Below, one piece after another: positions 1 to 8,593 of a DNA stretch of 64,000 nucleotides; position 1 is the first letter of the stretch, and every line of letters begins with the position of its first letter. The stretch comes from Niastella caeni. GTDB lineage: Bacteria; Bacteroidota; Bacteroidia; Chitinophagales; Chitinophagaceae. Both the position numbers and the translations under genes were made by a program. The notes under the pieces were generated by a model. The model worked only from the letters and a program-made list of their open reading frames with translations. It ran no database searches and was not told the origin of the DNA. Where the stretch lies: assembly GCF_004834005.1 (NCBI RefSeq), contig NZ_STFF01000003.1, positions 558,001-622,000 on the forward strand. The letters are read 5' to 3'.

Positions 1-1
1 T

Positions 2-1330
2 ATGCTACAGGAAGAAAAAACATTACTGAAGAAAAGAAAGGCAGCCAATGAAGCGGCCAACACGCGTACAGCCTTTGGCTTAATAATGGGCCGGGCGGCC
101 GCTTTTGTGTTTGTGGTCATTCTATTATTAATGCTGAACAAAGACATTACGCGACACAAAGCCACGCAGCAAAAACTGATTGTAGCCATCAGGGATGCAC
201 AACAGGCCAAACAAATGCAGGAACAATTCCTGGCCAACATGAGCCATGAAATAAGAACCCCCATGAATGGCATCAAAGGCATGACCGACCTGTTGTTAGA
301 AACACCGCTTACCGTAAAACAACAAGACATGGCAGGCATGATAAAACGGTCTATCAATACCCTGCTTGTGATCATCAACGATATTCTCGATTTTTCAAAG
401 ATAAAAGCCGGCAAATTGCATATAGAAAAGATCGACCTCAGCCTGAAAGAAGTACTGAATAGTACAGTGTCGCTTTTTACGCATTCCATCAACACCAAAG
501 GACTGCAATTGCAAGTGACCATCGACCCCGCTATTCCCGATTGCCTTATTGGCGACCCACACCGGCTGAACCAGATCCTGAACAATTTACTCAGCAATGC
601 CGTCAAGTTCACCAACCAGGGGCAAATAAACATGCGGGTGCAGGTAAAGGAGCAAACAACCGATGGCATCGTTTTATCATTTACAATAACGGATTCCGGC
701 GTAGGCATACCCGCTGAAAACTTACCGTATATTTTCGACAGCTTTTCGCAAGCCGGTCAGGATATTTCGCGGCGGTTTGGCGGCACCGGGCTCGGACTAA
801 CTATTTGCAAACAATTGCTGCAATTACAGGGCGGCGATATTACGGTTAGCAGCACAGTGGGCAAAGGTTCTACCTTTCAATTTACCTTGCCGTTTGGATT
901 AAGCAATAAAATGGCGCCGGAAGTTCCTGCCCATAAGCATACGCAGGAATACAACTGGTTACTGGCAGGCAAACAGGTACTGGTGGCGGAAGACAATGAA
1001 ATTAACCAGAAGTTGATTGAATTTGTGCTGCGCAAAGCCGGCGGAAACGTGACCATTGCGAACAATGGCGAGGAAGCCATTCAGCATTTACAACAAAACA
1101 ACAGCTACGATCTCATCATCATGGACCTGCAAATGCCGAAGATGGACGGCTATGCCACCACTTATTACATTCGACATAACCTTCGCCTTACCACCCCCAT
1201 CATTGCCATGACGGCCACTGCCATGAAAGATGAACAATGGCAATGCCTGCATGCCGGTATGAATGATTATATGACCAAGCCCTTTGAATTTTCAGAACTG
1301 TATAAACGGATCGTGACGTTGGTACACTAA
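2..1330 (+). CDS. Hybrid sensor histidine kinase, probably 5'-truncated by the window edge
   Basis: A membrane-bound sensor kinase with its own receiver domain. One membrane segment spans about residues 26-46, then a linker helix, a HisKA domain with phospho-acceptor His82 in an SHEIRTPMNG H-box, a HATPase domain with N box (about residue 195), DSGVGIP and GGTGLGL, and a C-terminal receiver (about 324-440) with the acidic pair at 330-331, phospho-acceptor Asp375 and a conserved lysine in TKPF. The first visible ATG is at base 2 and only a membrane helix precedes the kinase core, so the sensory part (a CHASE3-like domain would fit the helix before the membrane segment) probably lies outside the window. 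Without an HTH output it would pass phosphate to an Hpt protein or another receiver. Signal unknown. Confidence 0.9.
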   Translation: MLQEEKTLLKKRKAANEAANTRTAFGLIMGRAAAFVFVVILLLMLNKDITRHKATQQKLIVAIRDAQQAKQMQEQFLANMSHEIRTPMNGIKGMTDLLLETPLTVKQQDMAGMIKRSINTLLVIINDILDFSKIKAGKLHIEKIDLSLKEVLNSTVSLFTHSINTKGLQLQVTIDPAIPDCLIGDPHRLNQILNNLLSNAVKFTNQGQINMRVQVKEQTTDGIVLSFTITDSGVGIPAENLPYIFDSFSQAGQDISRRFGGTGLGLTICKQLLQLQGGDITVSSTVGKGSTFQFTLPFGLSNKMAPEVPAHKHTQEYNWLLAGKQVLVAEDNEINQKLIEFVLRKAGGNVTIANNGEEAIQHLQQNNSYDLIIMDLQMPKMDGYATTYYIRHNLRLTTPIIAMTATAMKDEQWQCLHAGMNDYMTKPFEFSELYKRIVTLVH

Positions 1331-1352
1331 CTTCATTTAACAGGCACCAAAT

Positions 1353-1511
1353 ATGGCACACATGAAGACCGACCTGGTTAAATGGGGTTGGAAGCCGGGC
1401 GCCGGCAGAAGCATCCCCCCACTCTCCTATACGGAGTTCTTCAACCAGTTCAAACTATGGATCGATAAAGGCGCTGTTGCACCGCCGAAAGGAAAGAAAA
1501 CTGCTGGATAG
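1353..1511 (+). CDS. Small basic hypothetical protein (52 aa)
   Basis: A 52-codon frame opens 22 bases after the kinase stop and ends just before a terminator hairpin. The product is basic, rich in Trp, Pro and Gly, with WGWKPGAGR near the start and a lysine-rich tail; it has no signal peptide or membrane segment. Codon use resembles that of the neighbours. It would be the last gene of the kinase operon. I recognise no family, and a chance frame cannot be excluded. Confidence 0.4.
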   Translation: MAHMKTDLVKWGWKPGAGRSIPPLSYTEFFNQFKLWIDKGAVAPPKGKKTAG

Positions 1512-1542
1512 GTAAGCCCAACAAAAACTACTTGTAAATAGA

Positions 1543-1569
1543 AAGCCCCGGCAGTCTGTGTCGGGGTTT
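1543..1569 (+). terminator. Hairpin terminator of the kinase unit
   Basis: An imperfect 11-bp stem built on CCCCG/CGGGG, with two G-U pairs and a five-base loop, followed by a TTATTATTA stretch. It closes the unit containing the kinase and the small gene. Confidence 0.6.
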
Positions 1570-1691
1570 ATTATTATATGATATTTTTTAAGTATTCCTT
1601 AGATGTTAAAAAAGTAACCCACGGCCACCTTTAACGAAACGTTTTAAGCTGCCTCAGAAATCGAAAGCTATATTTGTTCGAATACCTTATT

Positions 1692-2195
1692 ATGAAAAAA
1701 CTTTACTTCATATCCTGCTTTTTACTAACCATCGGTACCACCGTACTGGCGCAGGAAACAGCCACGCCTGTATTGAATAAAAGCAATCGCATCATCCTGC
1801 ATTTTAAAGATACCACCGGCTTATTTACACAACTGGCCAGAATACTCACCGATCGCGGCCATGATATCGACATGAAAGACCGTGAACTGGGGATCTTAAG
1901 AACGAAGCCCAGCCCGGTACCCGGCGGCCATTCATTCGATGATCAAATGGAAATAAAATCAATATTCCGCGACAGCACCATTACATTTTCGGGTGTGGTT
2001 CATTGGTATCCGTTAAGAAATGAAGAATTCAGATACGAGGTGACGTTCACTAAAAAAAGAAGGCATGTTACAGATATCTCATGGGATGAGCTGATTATGA
2101 TAGCCGGGTTATTGAAACCGGCATCCGTTTCCTACTTAACAGTAAATATCTATTCTCCATCGTTTCAGGCATGGCAATATAAGCGCAATAATTAA
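1692..2195 (+). CDS. Secreted protein of unknown function (167 aa)
   Basis: The start at the MKKLYF methionine gives a clean signal peptide of about 21 residues ending TVLAQ; an upstream start would add six residues and spoil it. The mature part is a soluble alpha/beta-looking protein. Its residues 24-60 (ILHFKDTTGLFTQLARIL) suggest a small ligand-binding or scaffold domain, but I cannot name a family. It precedes the VanZ-like gene by 51 bases in the same direction. No tandem operator boxes are present upstream. Confidence 0.65.
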   Translation: MKKLYFISCFLLTIGTTVLAQETATPVLNKSNRIILHFKDTTGLFTQLARILTDRGHDIDMKDRELGILRTKPSPVPGGHSFDDQMEIKSIFRDSTITFSGVVHWYPLRNEEFRYEVTFTKKRRHVTDISWDELIMIAGLLKPASVSYLTVNIYSPSFQAWQYKRNN

Positions 2196-2246
2196 CTATT
2201 CGCAAAAAGGATATTACATTCGCATATAAATACCTGACCACAACCA

Positions 2247-2666
2247 ATGACATTTAAATTTAATAATTGGACCAAAGCATTGCTGGTTTTTATATGTCTG
2301 ATAGCTTCCGTTTATGGATTCATGATAAAATTGCCCTCCGGTTTCAGGCGGTATGACAAGGAATTACACGCCGCCTTTTATTTTCTCGCGGCAGGTTTCC
2401 TTAATGTACTGTTTACCAATGGAAAATTAACCAGGCACATTCTTATTTTTATTATACTGTACGTATTTAGTATTTCAATAGAACATGCACAGGCATATTC
2501 CAACAGGTTCTTTCGTGTTCGAATACACGGCCGTTATGATCCTGAAGACGTGAAATATAACCTCAGGGGCCTGATTGCCTATTCGGTATTATGGATTACC
2601 TATCGGCTTTCATTGACGGCTTACTATAAACTTACACCCAGGGAAACAGCCAGCAAACAGGGTTAA
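2247..2666 (+). CDS. VanZ-like family membrane protein
   Basis: A 139-residue inner-membrane protein with about four hydrophobic segments. The arrangement typical of VanZ-like proteins is visible: a DKELHAAFYF motif at the start of the second helix, SIEHAQAYSNRFF after the third, and an Asp/Asn-containing segment (PEDVKYNLRG) leading into the last. The family is named after a teicoplanin-resistance protein, but most members have no proven role and probably act in the envelope. Confidence 0.8.
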   Translation: MTFKFNNWTKALLVFICLIASVYGFMIKLPSGFRRYDKELHAAFYFLAAGFLNVLFTNGKLTRHILIFIILYVFSISIEHAQAYSNRFFRVRIHGRYDPEDVKYNLRGLIAYSVLWITYRLSLTAYYKLTPRETASKQG

Positions 2667-2722
2667 TGTTACGGGATGAAAAGTACTGGTATTTATAAAA
2701 AAGGAAGCTTATCTTTATAGGG

Positions 2723-3256
2723 ATGATACGCTCAATTCTTTTTATCGCGCTAATAATATCTGCTGTAGCTGTGAAGGCACAGACGCCTTTATTTGGCACT
2801 ATGAATGGCATACAACCGGCCTTCAGGCACTTTCACCAGGTGGCCGACTCCAATAACCTTCGCAAGAAATGGTTTATTACGAAATATGCGGGCATTTCTT
2901 CAGGCTTTATTGCTTTTAATGGAGGAAGCGGCACCTTTTTATCGGCGCCGGTGGGGGTACTAATTAACCGTCAATTAAACAATAACCTGTACGCTTTCGC
3001 GGGCATTTCTGCGGCGCCTGCTTTTTTCCATTTCAACAGTGCATTTTATCAACCGGGAATTAACAAGAACAACAGTTTCATGAACGCCAACAACTTTGAC
3101 GTTAACCCGGCTGCATATATGGGCCTGATGTATATCAACAACGAAAGAACATTTTCCATTTCCGGCAGCATTGGCGTAAGCAGAAGCAGCTACTATGGTT
3201 ATTCCCCCTTCTATGCTCCGGGTAATTCTCCTGTGTTTAGAAACAGCAGGCAATAA
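2723..3256 (+). CDS. Secreted, probably outer-membrane small beta-barrel protein
   Basis: The 177-residue product has a signal peptide ending VKAQ at about residue 20, then alternating aromatic and small residues in short stretches (for example SGFIAFNGGSGTF, YAFAGISAAPAFFHF, FSISGSIGVSRSS), typical of small outer-membrane barrels in Bacteroidota. It lacks a C-terminal aromatic signature. No family assigned. It converges on the membrane gene at 3305-3787. Confidence 0.6.
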   Translation: MIRSILFIALIISAVAVKAQTPLFGTMNGIQPAFRHFHQVADSNNLRKKWFITKYAGISSGFIAFNGGSGTFLSAPVGVLINRQLNNNLYAFAGISAAPAFFHFNSAFYQPGINKNNSFMNANNFDVNPAAYMGLMYINNERTFSISGSIGVSRSSYYGYSPFYAPGNSPVFRNSRQ

Positions 3257-3304
3257 GCTGAACCAACTGAACATTGATGCTTCACAGGAGCAATCATAAG
3301 CATA

Positions 3305-3787
3305 TTAATCCTCATGAGTTTCCGCTGCATTTTGCCGCTGCATAGCTTCATTGGCGATCTCCGTATGCCTGATCTTGCCTCCGAGATAACCTGTCCATGA
3401 AGACATTCCAACACATACCAACGACAGGATTAAAGCTACAACTGATACTGCATTGGTTAATTTCGACTTCTTCCATATTAACAATAGACCAGCCAGCGAT
3501 GCGATGCCTAGGGCTATAATAACACTAAAGGTTACTTCTGCGAATTCTTCATGCTCTTCAATTAGGTTTTTGCTGATACCCTGTATATTTTCAACCGTTT
3601 CCTCTGCTGCTTCCCCGGTACTAAAGGCAATGACGCCGCCCAATGCAGAAATAAACAATACAAAACAGGCAGCCATTTTTACATGTTCGCTTTTAGTGAT
3701 CAAGCCATATGTTAACACCAAGGCTCCAAGAATAGAACCATAAATTGGCAAATGTGTGATCATTAAATGCAAATGAGTAAGGTCCAT
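3305..3787 (-). CDS. Four-helix membrane protein, DUF2231-like
   Basis: A 160-residue integral membrane protein with four hydrophobic helices (about 10-30, 37-56, 85-105, 112-130). The N-terminal HLHLMITHLPI segment resembles the His-rich start of DUF2231 proteins, which may bind haem or metal in the membrane; a ligand role for these histidines is inference. The gene is a single unit, transcribed towards the preceding gene, and its promoter carries the tandem boxes shared by many stress genes in this window, which suggests a redox or respiration-related role. Confidence 0.6.
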   Translation of the reverse strand: MDLTHLHLMITHLPIYGSILGALVLTYGLITKSEHVKMAACFVLFISALGGVIAFSTGEAAEETVENIQGISKNLIEEHEEFAEVTFSVIIALGIASLAGLLLIWKKSKLTNAVSVVALILSLVCVGMSSWTGYLGGKIRHTEIANEAMQRQNAAETHED

Positions 3788-3799
3788 GTTATTTTTTTA

Positions 3800-3864
3800 T
3801 AAAGTTTTAACAAATGTGAAGATTAAACAATGACTATAATCAATTCGCCTGCTGATTCACGACA
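3800..3864 (-). promoter_or_regulatory. Tandem-box promoter of the DUF2231-like gene
   Basis: Proximal palindrome TGAC-TATA-ATCA at 3831-3842, distal copy TGAT-TCAC-GACA (one mismatch) at 3853-3864, centres 22 bp apart. A weak -7 element AAACTTTA on the minus strand begins 29.5 bp from the proximal centre. The rest of the gap 3843-4129 shows no coding potential; a TACCTTTG match at 3998-4005 has no boxes and may belong to the thioredoxin operon. Confidence 0.65.
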
Positions 3865-4129
3865 ATACATGTCCCGATGAAGTCACGCATTTTCGTGGCA
3901 ATAATTATTGAACGGGCAAATGTGCAAGGATTTAATAATTTTTGTAATCGAGATGTTAATTACCTATACAGTCTGGAAATAGCAGCCAGGCTTTGGGTAC
4001 CTTTGCCTGGCCACGGCCATTAATTTCACTACCCCTGTTATCCAATGTAAATTTTATCCTGAACTAATGTATGTCCTGAAAAGGCATACCGTTAGATCTT
4101 TATTTATCGTAACCTGTATAAAAACACTT

Positions 4130-4573
4130 ATGAAATTTGCAATCCTGTTATTGGCGGGTAGTATAAGCCTGTCTTTTGTTCCCTGGCAACCCGACTTTGA
4201 AACAGCAAAAAAACTGGCCCGGGAGACAAACAAGTTTATTTTGGTAAATTTTTCCGGGTCCGACTGGTGCGGCCCCTGCATCCGTTTACACAAAGAAGTA
4301 TTTGAAAGCCAGGAATTCAAAGAGTTGACAGATCAATCATTGATCCTGTACAATGCTGATTTTCCCCGCAATAAAAAGAACCAGCTCTCTAAAGCATTAC
4401 AGCAAAGCAATGAGGCGCTTGCCGATAAGTATAATCCATTAGGCAAATTCCCTTACACAGTGATCCTAACCCCCGGGGGCAAGGTCATAAAGGCCTGGGA
4501 AGGTTATTCCAATAATAACAGCGCTCAATTTATTGAGCAAATCAAATCCGCTTGCAATGCAAACCGCAATTGA
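4130..4573 (+). CDS. Thioredoxin-fold exported protein
   Basis: The 147-residue product starts at the MKFAILLL methionine, giving an uncleaved or cleaved signal sequence; an in-frame ATG 63 bases upstream would put a basic non-signal stretch in front. The domain has a thioredoxin-type active site, SDWCGPC, about residue 45, and a cis-Pro-type segment KFPYTVIL near residue 110, as in the thioredoxin_7/DsbD-gamma group. Thus a periplasmic disulfide reductase is likely. It overlaps the ApbE gene by 17 bases and heads an operon whose last genes carry a Cys-rich lipoprotein and a barrel, so it may reduce the lipoprotein's cysteines. Confidence 0.85.
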   Translation: MKFAILLLAGSISLSFVPWQPDFETAKKLARETNKFILVNFSGSDWCGPCIRLHKEVFESQEFKELTDQSLILYNADFPRNKKNQLSKALQQSNEALADKYNPLGKFPYTVILTPGGKVIKAWEGYSNNNSAQFIEQIKSACNANRN

Positions 4574-5504
4574 TGTAGAGCCTGTTGAATACAAACAGGT
4601 GGAAAGACTGATGGGAAATACGTTTGAATTCACTGTGGTGTGTGACAATAAAGACCAGGCAAATGAAAAGATTGCCCTGGCCATTGCTGAAGTCAGGAGA
4701 ATTGAAAAGTTGTTCACCACATTCGATGATAACAGCCAAACCAATCAGATTAACCGGATGGCGGGTGTGGGCGCCGTTAAGGTTGACAGGGAAGTATTTG
4801 ACCTGATCAAACGATCACTGAAAATTTCCGCCGTTACCGATGGCGCTTTTGATATTACCTACGGATCAATAGATAAACGTTTATGGAATTTCGATGCCAC
4901 CCTGACCCGTTTGCCTGATGCCGAAATGGCCAGAAGCATGGTGAGGCTGATCAATTATCGACATGTGATCCTGAATGAACAGGAATGCACGGTGATGCTA
5001 AAACAAAAAGGTATGCGCATTGGCTTTGGCGGCATTGGCAAAGGCTATGCAGCCGACAGGGCAAAAGCTGTACTTACACAGGAAGGTGTTCAAAGTGGTA
5101 TTGTAAATGCATCGGGAGATTTAATAACGTGGGGCCGGCAGGCCAACCAGCAACCATGGACCATTGGCATTGCTCATCCTGACAATGCCCGTGCCGCTTT
5201 TTCATGGCTCAATATTTCTGACCTCGCCATAGCCACCTCCGGTAATTATGAAAAGTATGTGGTGATAGATGGAAAGAAATACTCCCACACCATCAATCCC
5301 AAAACAGGCTTACCGGTAACAGGCATTAAAAGTGTTACAATAATAAGCCCGTATGCAGAGATCGCTGATGCCATGGCTACGCCCGTTATGGTTATGGGCG
5401 TAAAGGCTGGCCTTCATTTGATGAACCAAATCCATTACCTGGGATGTGTTATAGTTGATGACAACAACAACATCTATTCAACTAAAAACATTCATGTAAA
5501 ATGA
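4557..5504 (+). CDS. apbE: FAD:protein FMN transferase (ApbE family)
   Basis: ApbE enzymes move FMN from FAD onto a Ser/Thr of exported redox proteins, using Mg2+. The 315-residue protein has the family landmarks in order: GNTFEF near the start, the FAD-site GGIGKGYAAD, NASGD, SGNYEKY, a YSHTINPKTG motif and the metal-binding ADAMAT segment. The ATG at 4557 is preferred to a TTG at 4533. Notably neither start gives a signal peptide or lipobox, although most ApbE proteins are exported. It overlaps the thioredoxin gene upstream and shares an ATGA junction with the lipoprotein gene downstream, so these genes are translationally coupled. Confidence 0.92.
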   Translation: MQTAIDVEPVEYKQVERLMGNTFEFTVVCDNKDQANEKIALAIAEVRRIEKLFTTFDDNSQTNQINRMAGVGAVKVDREVFDLIKRSLKISAVTDGAFDITYGSIDKRLWNFDATLTRLPDAEMARSMVRLINYRHVILNEQECTVMLKQKGMRIGFGGIGKGYAADRAKAVLTQEGVQSGIVNASGDLITWGRQANQQPWTIGIAHPDNARAAFSWLNISDLAIATSGNYEKYVVIDGKKYSHTINPKTGLPVTGIKSVTIISPYAEIADAMATPVMVMGVKAGLHLMNQIHYLGCVIVDDNNNIYSTKNIHVK

Positions 5505-5719
5505 CACCTCAAAAAATTATTATTGCAACAGGAATACTGGCAATACTGGCAACCTCGTGTAAACCTGTTAAGGAATATCAGAAAAGTAAATTGAACGATT
5601 CGGAAATGAGCCTGAGCAACAGAAAAGTAGAAAAAACAGAATTGAGCTTTCAGGCTTACCGCGAAGGCGCTTCAGGCGCCAACGCCGGTAAAAGCGGCGG
5701 CGGCTGCGGATGTAATTAA
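5501..5719 (+). CDS. DUF4266 small lipoprotein with Cys-rich tail
   Basis: A 72-residue protein whose signal sequence ends in an LATSC lipobox (Cys20). The mature part contains KEYQKSKLNDSEM, a YREGASGANAGKS segment and a GGGCGCN C-terminus, matching the DUF4266 family. It starts inside the ApbE stop codon. DUF4266, ApbE and DUF3570 genes commonly sit together in Bacteroidota and Proteobacteria. SGAN resembles an ApbE target core but has Asn where the flavinylated Thr/Ser should be, so it is not a proven flavin carrier. The paired tail cysteines could bind a metal or be handled by the thioredoxin. Function unknown. Confidence 0.85.
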   Translation: MTPQKIIIATGILAILATSCKPVKEYQKSKLNDSEMSLSNRKVEKTELSFQAYREGASGANAGKSGGGCGCN

Positions 5720-5736
5720 CTTCTAAACCCCAATGT

Positions 5737-6921
5737 ATGAAAAGATTTTTCTTAACTGCTTTTGGTATTGCCTGTTTGCTGAAATCTTTTTCCCAGCAGC
5801 CTTCCGACTCAACAGGGTTTGGCTCCAGGAAATTGAAAATAGATGAAATTAACCTGGTGTCAAGTTATTATGGCCAGAATGGAAATAATGCCGCAGTTAC
5901 CGGTGGTATTGGAACACAGAAGTTAACCGATATAGCTAATGTGTTCGATATAAAACTGGTAAAGTATGACCGGAAGCTACGGAAACATGTATTCGACCTG
6001 GAGGTTGGCATAGACCATTATACGTCGGCTTCTTCTGACAGAGTAGATCTGAAAGCCAATACATCTGCTTCTTATGCCGACACCCGTATTTATCCCGCCC
6101 TTACCTGGAGTATGGAAAATGAACAAAAAGGCCGAACTATCAGCGCTGGCGTATCATCTTCAACCGAATTCGATTACCAGTCACTCGGCGCCAATATTGG
6201 TTTCGCGAAAAAAACAAAAGACAGAAATGGCGAGTTTTCCGCCCGGTTACAGGCGTATTTCGATCAGGTTCGCCTGATAGCTCCGGAAGAATTACGGAAC
6301 ACAGGTTTGGCAAAAGACAATGGAACAGACAACCGCACCACCATTGCCGCTTCTTTATCCTGGTCGCAGGTCATTAATAAAAACCTGCAGTTGTCGTTCC
6401 TCGCCGATCTTGTACAACAACAGGGATTTCTAAGCCTTCCTTTTTATCGGGTATACTTTACAGATGGCAGCGTACACCAGGAGAAACTACCTGACAGCCG
6501 GTTTAAAATACCGCTGGGCTTCAGGGCTAACTATTTCCTGGGCGACCATTTTATCATTCGAACCTATTATCGTTTTTACAAAGACGACTGGGGTATTTCA
6601 TCACACACAGTAAACCTGGAAGTGCCGGTGAAAATCACATCCTTCTTTTCCATAAGTCCCTTTTACCGGTTTTATAGCCAATCGGCAGTAAATTACTTTG
6701 CACCATATGCGCAGCATACGGGCACAAGCGGGTATTATACGAGCAACTACGATCTGTCGAAGTTCAATAGCAATTTTCTGGGAGCAGGCATTCGGCTGAC
6801 GCCACCGAAAGGCGTTTTGGGTGTTCAGCGATTCAATATGATAGAATTGCGGTATGGGCACTACACCAAGAATATTGCGATGAATGCAAATATTATATCG
6901 ATGAACATCAGGCTCAAATAA
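5737..6921 (+). CDS. DUF3570 outer-membrane beta-barrel protein
   Basis: The 394-residue product has a signal peptide ending SFSQ, then a conserved IDEINLVSSYYGQNG opening typical of DUF3570, and about fourteen amphipathic strands to a C-terminal strand ending MNIRLK. It is the last gene of the thioredoxin / ApbE / DUF4266 operon, 17 bases after the lipoprotein. The set suggests an envelope redox module in which the barrel hosts or exports the lipoprotein; that is inference from gene context. Confidence 0.87.
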   Translation: MKRFFLTAFGIACLLKSFSQQPSDSTGFGSRKLKIDEINLVSSYYGQNGNNAAVTGGIGTQKLTDIANVFDIKLVKYDRKLRKHVFDLEVGIDHYTSASSDRVDLKANTSASYADTRIYPALTWSMENEQKGRTISAGVSSSTEFDYQSLGANIGFAKKTKDRNGEFSARLQAYFDQVRLIAPEELRNTGLAKDNGTDNRTTIAASLSWSQVINKNLQLSFLADLVQQQGFLSLPFYRVYFTDGSVHQEKLPDSRFKIPLGFRANYFLGDHFIIRTYYRFYKDDWGISSHTVNLEVPVKITSFFSISPFYRFYSQSAVNYFAPYAQHTGTSGYYTSNYDLSKFNSNFLGAGIRLTPPKGVLGVQRFNMIELRYGHYTKNIAMNANIISMNIRLK

Positions 6922-6957
6922 AAAATCAGGGACCAACAATTGCAACGATCCTCAATG

Positions 6958-7002
6958 AAAGGGTAAGGTTATAAGAACCGGTTTAAATAATAAACACCAG
7001 GA
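6958..7002. repeat. 45-bp intergenic repeat, copy 1
   Basis: A segment with GGGTAAGGTTATAAGAACCG and, after a short variable part, TAAACACCAGGA recurs at 61369-61412 with a few indels. It contains the palindrome AACCGGTT. Both copies lie just after a plus-strand barrel gene and downstream of minus-strand universal stress protein sequence. Confidence 0.75.
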
Positions 7003-7017
7003 GATGGATTATGCTAT

Positions 7018-7524
7018 TTAAAAAAACTCACCCGCGTCATTAACTTTCACCTTTACCCGTTTATTTCCGTTCTCTAACAGCAATTTATATTTTTTATCAG
7101 ACCCCTTCTCATCATAATATGTTACCCTGTAAACATCCTTTGAAATCTTCCAGTTCGGGAACCTGCCTGCAACCGCGTTTGTAACCGCAGATGGCAATTT
7201 TACATTTTCGTACTTTTCAGCAGTACGGATAAGCTTGCCGTTTTTGTCGTAAGCTGCCAGAATTTGCCCCTCTGGAATGAAGAAGGAAACAAAATATGAT
7301 TCATAATCGTCTTCATAATACTCAGATTTCTTTACATCATATTCGGCAGCTGTACGTTGCAGCACTTGAACCGGCTGCGCCACCTCCTTTCCGCCAACCG
7401 ATTTAAGATACTTATAGTTTGTTGCTCTAACAGTGACCTCAGGCAAAACTTCCTGCGTACTCGCAGGAATGGTATAACCCAATGTGAAAGCCATTAAGGC
7501 AATCCTTAAAACAGTGTGTTTCAT
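7018..7524 (-). CDS. Secreted PepSY-like protein
   Basis: A 168-residue exported protein; the signal peptide ends about PASTQ. The C-terminal half has two repeats of the sort seen in Bacteroidota PepSY-like proteins: LPSAVTNAVAGRFPNWKISK, then a YRVTYYDEKGSDKKYKLLLE strand pair and a VKVKVNDAGEFF end. It follows the universal stress protein gene by 29 bases on the same strand, so it is probably co-expressed from that gene's tandem-box promoter. Close relatives are sometimes labelled as an adenylyltransferase, which nothing in this sequence supports. Confidence 0.6.
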   Translation of the reverse strand: MKHTVLRIALMAFTLGYTIPASTQEVLPEVTVRATNYKYLKSVGGKEVAQPVQVLQRTAAEYDVKKSEYYEDDYESYFVSFFIPEGQILAAYDKNGKLIRTAEKYENVKLPSAVTNAVAGRFPNWKISKDVYRVTYYDEKGSDKKYKLLLENGNKRVKVKVNDAGEFF

Positions 7525-7553
7525 AATTTTTCAAATTTTAAGTTTACAAATCA

Positions 7554-8378
7554 CTATCTGTTTGCAATAAATACCGGCAGCTTATGATCACGGATAACAT
7601 CTGAAACGAAGCTTCTTTTAAACATCATAGAAAATGAGGACCTGCCATACGCTCCGCTCACCAAAATGCTGCCCTTCTTTTCACTACTCCACAAAGCAAA
7701 ATATTTTTTTGGATCAATGCCCAGTTTAAAGAAAGTAAGATCGGGAAAATGCCGGCTACACAATTCCTCTATATTCTGTTCCTCAGGGAAAGAAATTTCA
7801 TCGTTCGCCCTGGCATATATCAATACCGTTTTATTATCAGTAAATTCAGGGAACAGGTAAGCAAATTGTTTGATCGCATACGCCGAAGAATCGCTTCCAT
7901 CATAAGCAAGAATGTTTTTTTCGGGAAATTCAAACTGCTCTGGCACTACCAGCACCGGGCATTCAGCATTATGGATGGCTTCTTTCAAATAGGAATTAGG
8001 CTCATTAACGCCTATGTTTTCATAAAACGATTCACTCCCTAATATTAACAGATCGGCAAACCGGGTTTCCTTTTTTAAACCGGGCAATGCAAAATCAGTG
8101 AAATCTTTATGCACCCGGTATTCAATATTGGCCAACTGACATAAGGAGGTAAACCGTTCAATATTCTTTTCAACCGCAGCCGCATCTTCTTCTTCCGCTA
8201 AAGGCATTACCATGCCCGCTCCAACGGCGGCTGAATAACTCCATAATGCTGCATAATCTATTTGCGGCAGGAAAACTCCGGTAAGAAGAATAGGTGATGA
8301 TTCATTCAGTTTACGGGCAAAGCCAAAGGCGCCTTCACTGAAATGAGCGCCATCGAAGGCGAGTAGTATCTTTATCAT
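7554..8378 (-). CDS. Tandem-domain universal stress protein
   Basis: A 274-residue cytoplasmic protein made of two Usp domains (about 1-145 and 150-274). The N-terminus IKILLAFDGAHFSEGAF and the second-domain start NILAYDGSDSSAYAIKQF are typical nucleotide-pocket strands. The last domain carries SGAYGRSSFS, part of the G-2X-G-9X-G(S/T) ATP loop, with Arg-Ser in place of the final Gly-Ser, so ATP binding is uncertain. First gene of a two-gene operon with the PepSY-like gene. It resembles the second stress protein at 18306-19148 and the fragment at 61394-61486. Confidence 0.9.
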   Translation of the reverse strand: MIKILLAFDGAHFSEGAFGFARKLNESSPILLTGVFLPQIDYAALWSYSAAVGAGMVMPLAEEEDAAAVEKNIERFTSLCQLANIEYRVHKDFTDFALPGLKKETRFADLLILGSESFYENIGVNEPNSYLKEAIHNAECPVLVVPEQFEFPEKNILAYDGSDSSAYAIKQFAYLFPEFTDNKTVLIYARANDEISFPEEQNIEELCSRHFPDLTFFKLGIDPKKYFALWSSEKKGSILVSGAYGRSSFSMMFKRSFVSDVIRDHKLPVFIANR

Positions 8379-8424
8379 TTGACATAGTATTTTTGTAATG
8401 GTATAATAATGTAAAATTTCACCA

Positions 8425-8490
8425 TGAAGTTATTCCGATCCTAAAAAAAAAATCGATGATCCTGAACAGTAATGAGAATGATATTGATCA
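8425..8490 (-). promoter_or_regulatory. Tandem-box promoter of the universal stress protein operon
   Basis: Distal palindrome TGAT-ATTG-ATCA at 8479-8490 (perfect), proximal TGAT-CCTG-AACA at 8457-8468 (one mismatch), centres 22 bp apart. The -7 element TAACTTCA (minus strand, 8425-8432) begins 30.5 bp from the proximal centre, which predicts a start of transcription near 8420 and a leader of about 42 bases. Nothing else is seen in 8379-8593. Confidence 0.72.
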
Positions 8491-8593
8491 AAACGCCACT
8501 AATTGCCTTGTTCAAAAAATGCTGCGCCATTTCAACCGTCCATTGAGCCCCCCGGCGAGTACCATAAACTCAGCTTTTGAGAGTAATTAAAAA

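Noticed and set aside
3277..3303. ATGCTT/AAGCAT hairpin between convergent genes as a terminator
   Set aside because: Only six weak base pairs with a 15-base loop and no T-tract.
3998..4005. TACCTTTG upstream of the thioredoxin operon as a member of the regulon
   Set aside because: The -7 match is perfect but no box lies 30 or 52 bp upstream, so the operon is probably controlled otherwise.
5669..5716. DUF4266 lipoprotein as a proven ApbE substrate
   Set aside because: The SGAN sequence has Asn at the position that would carry the flavin, so the usual acceptor is absent.
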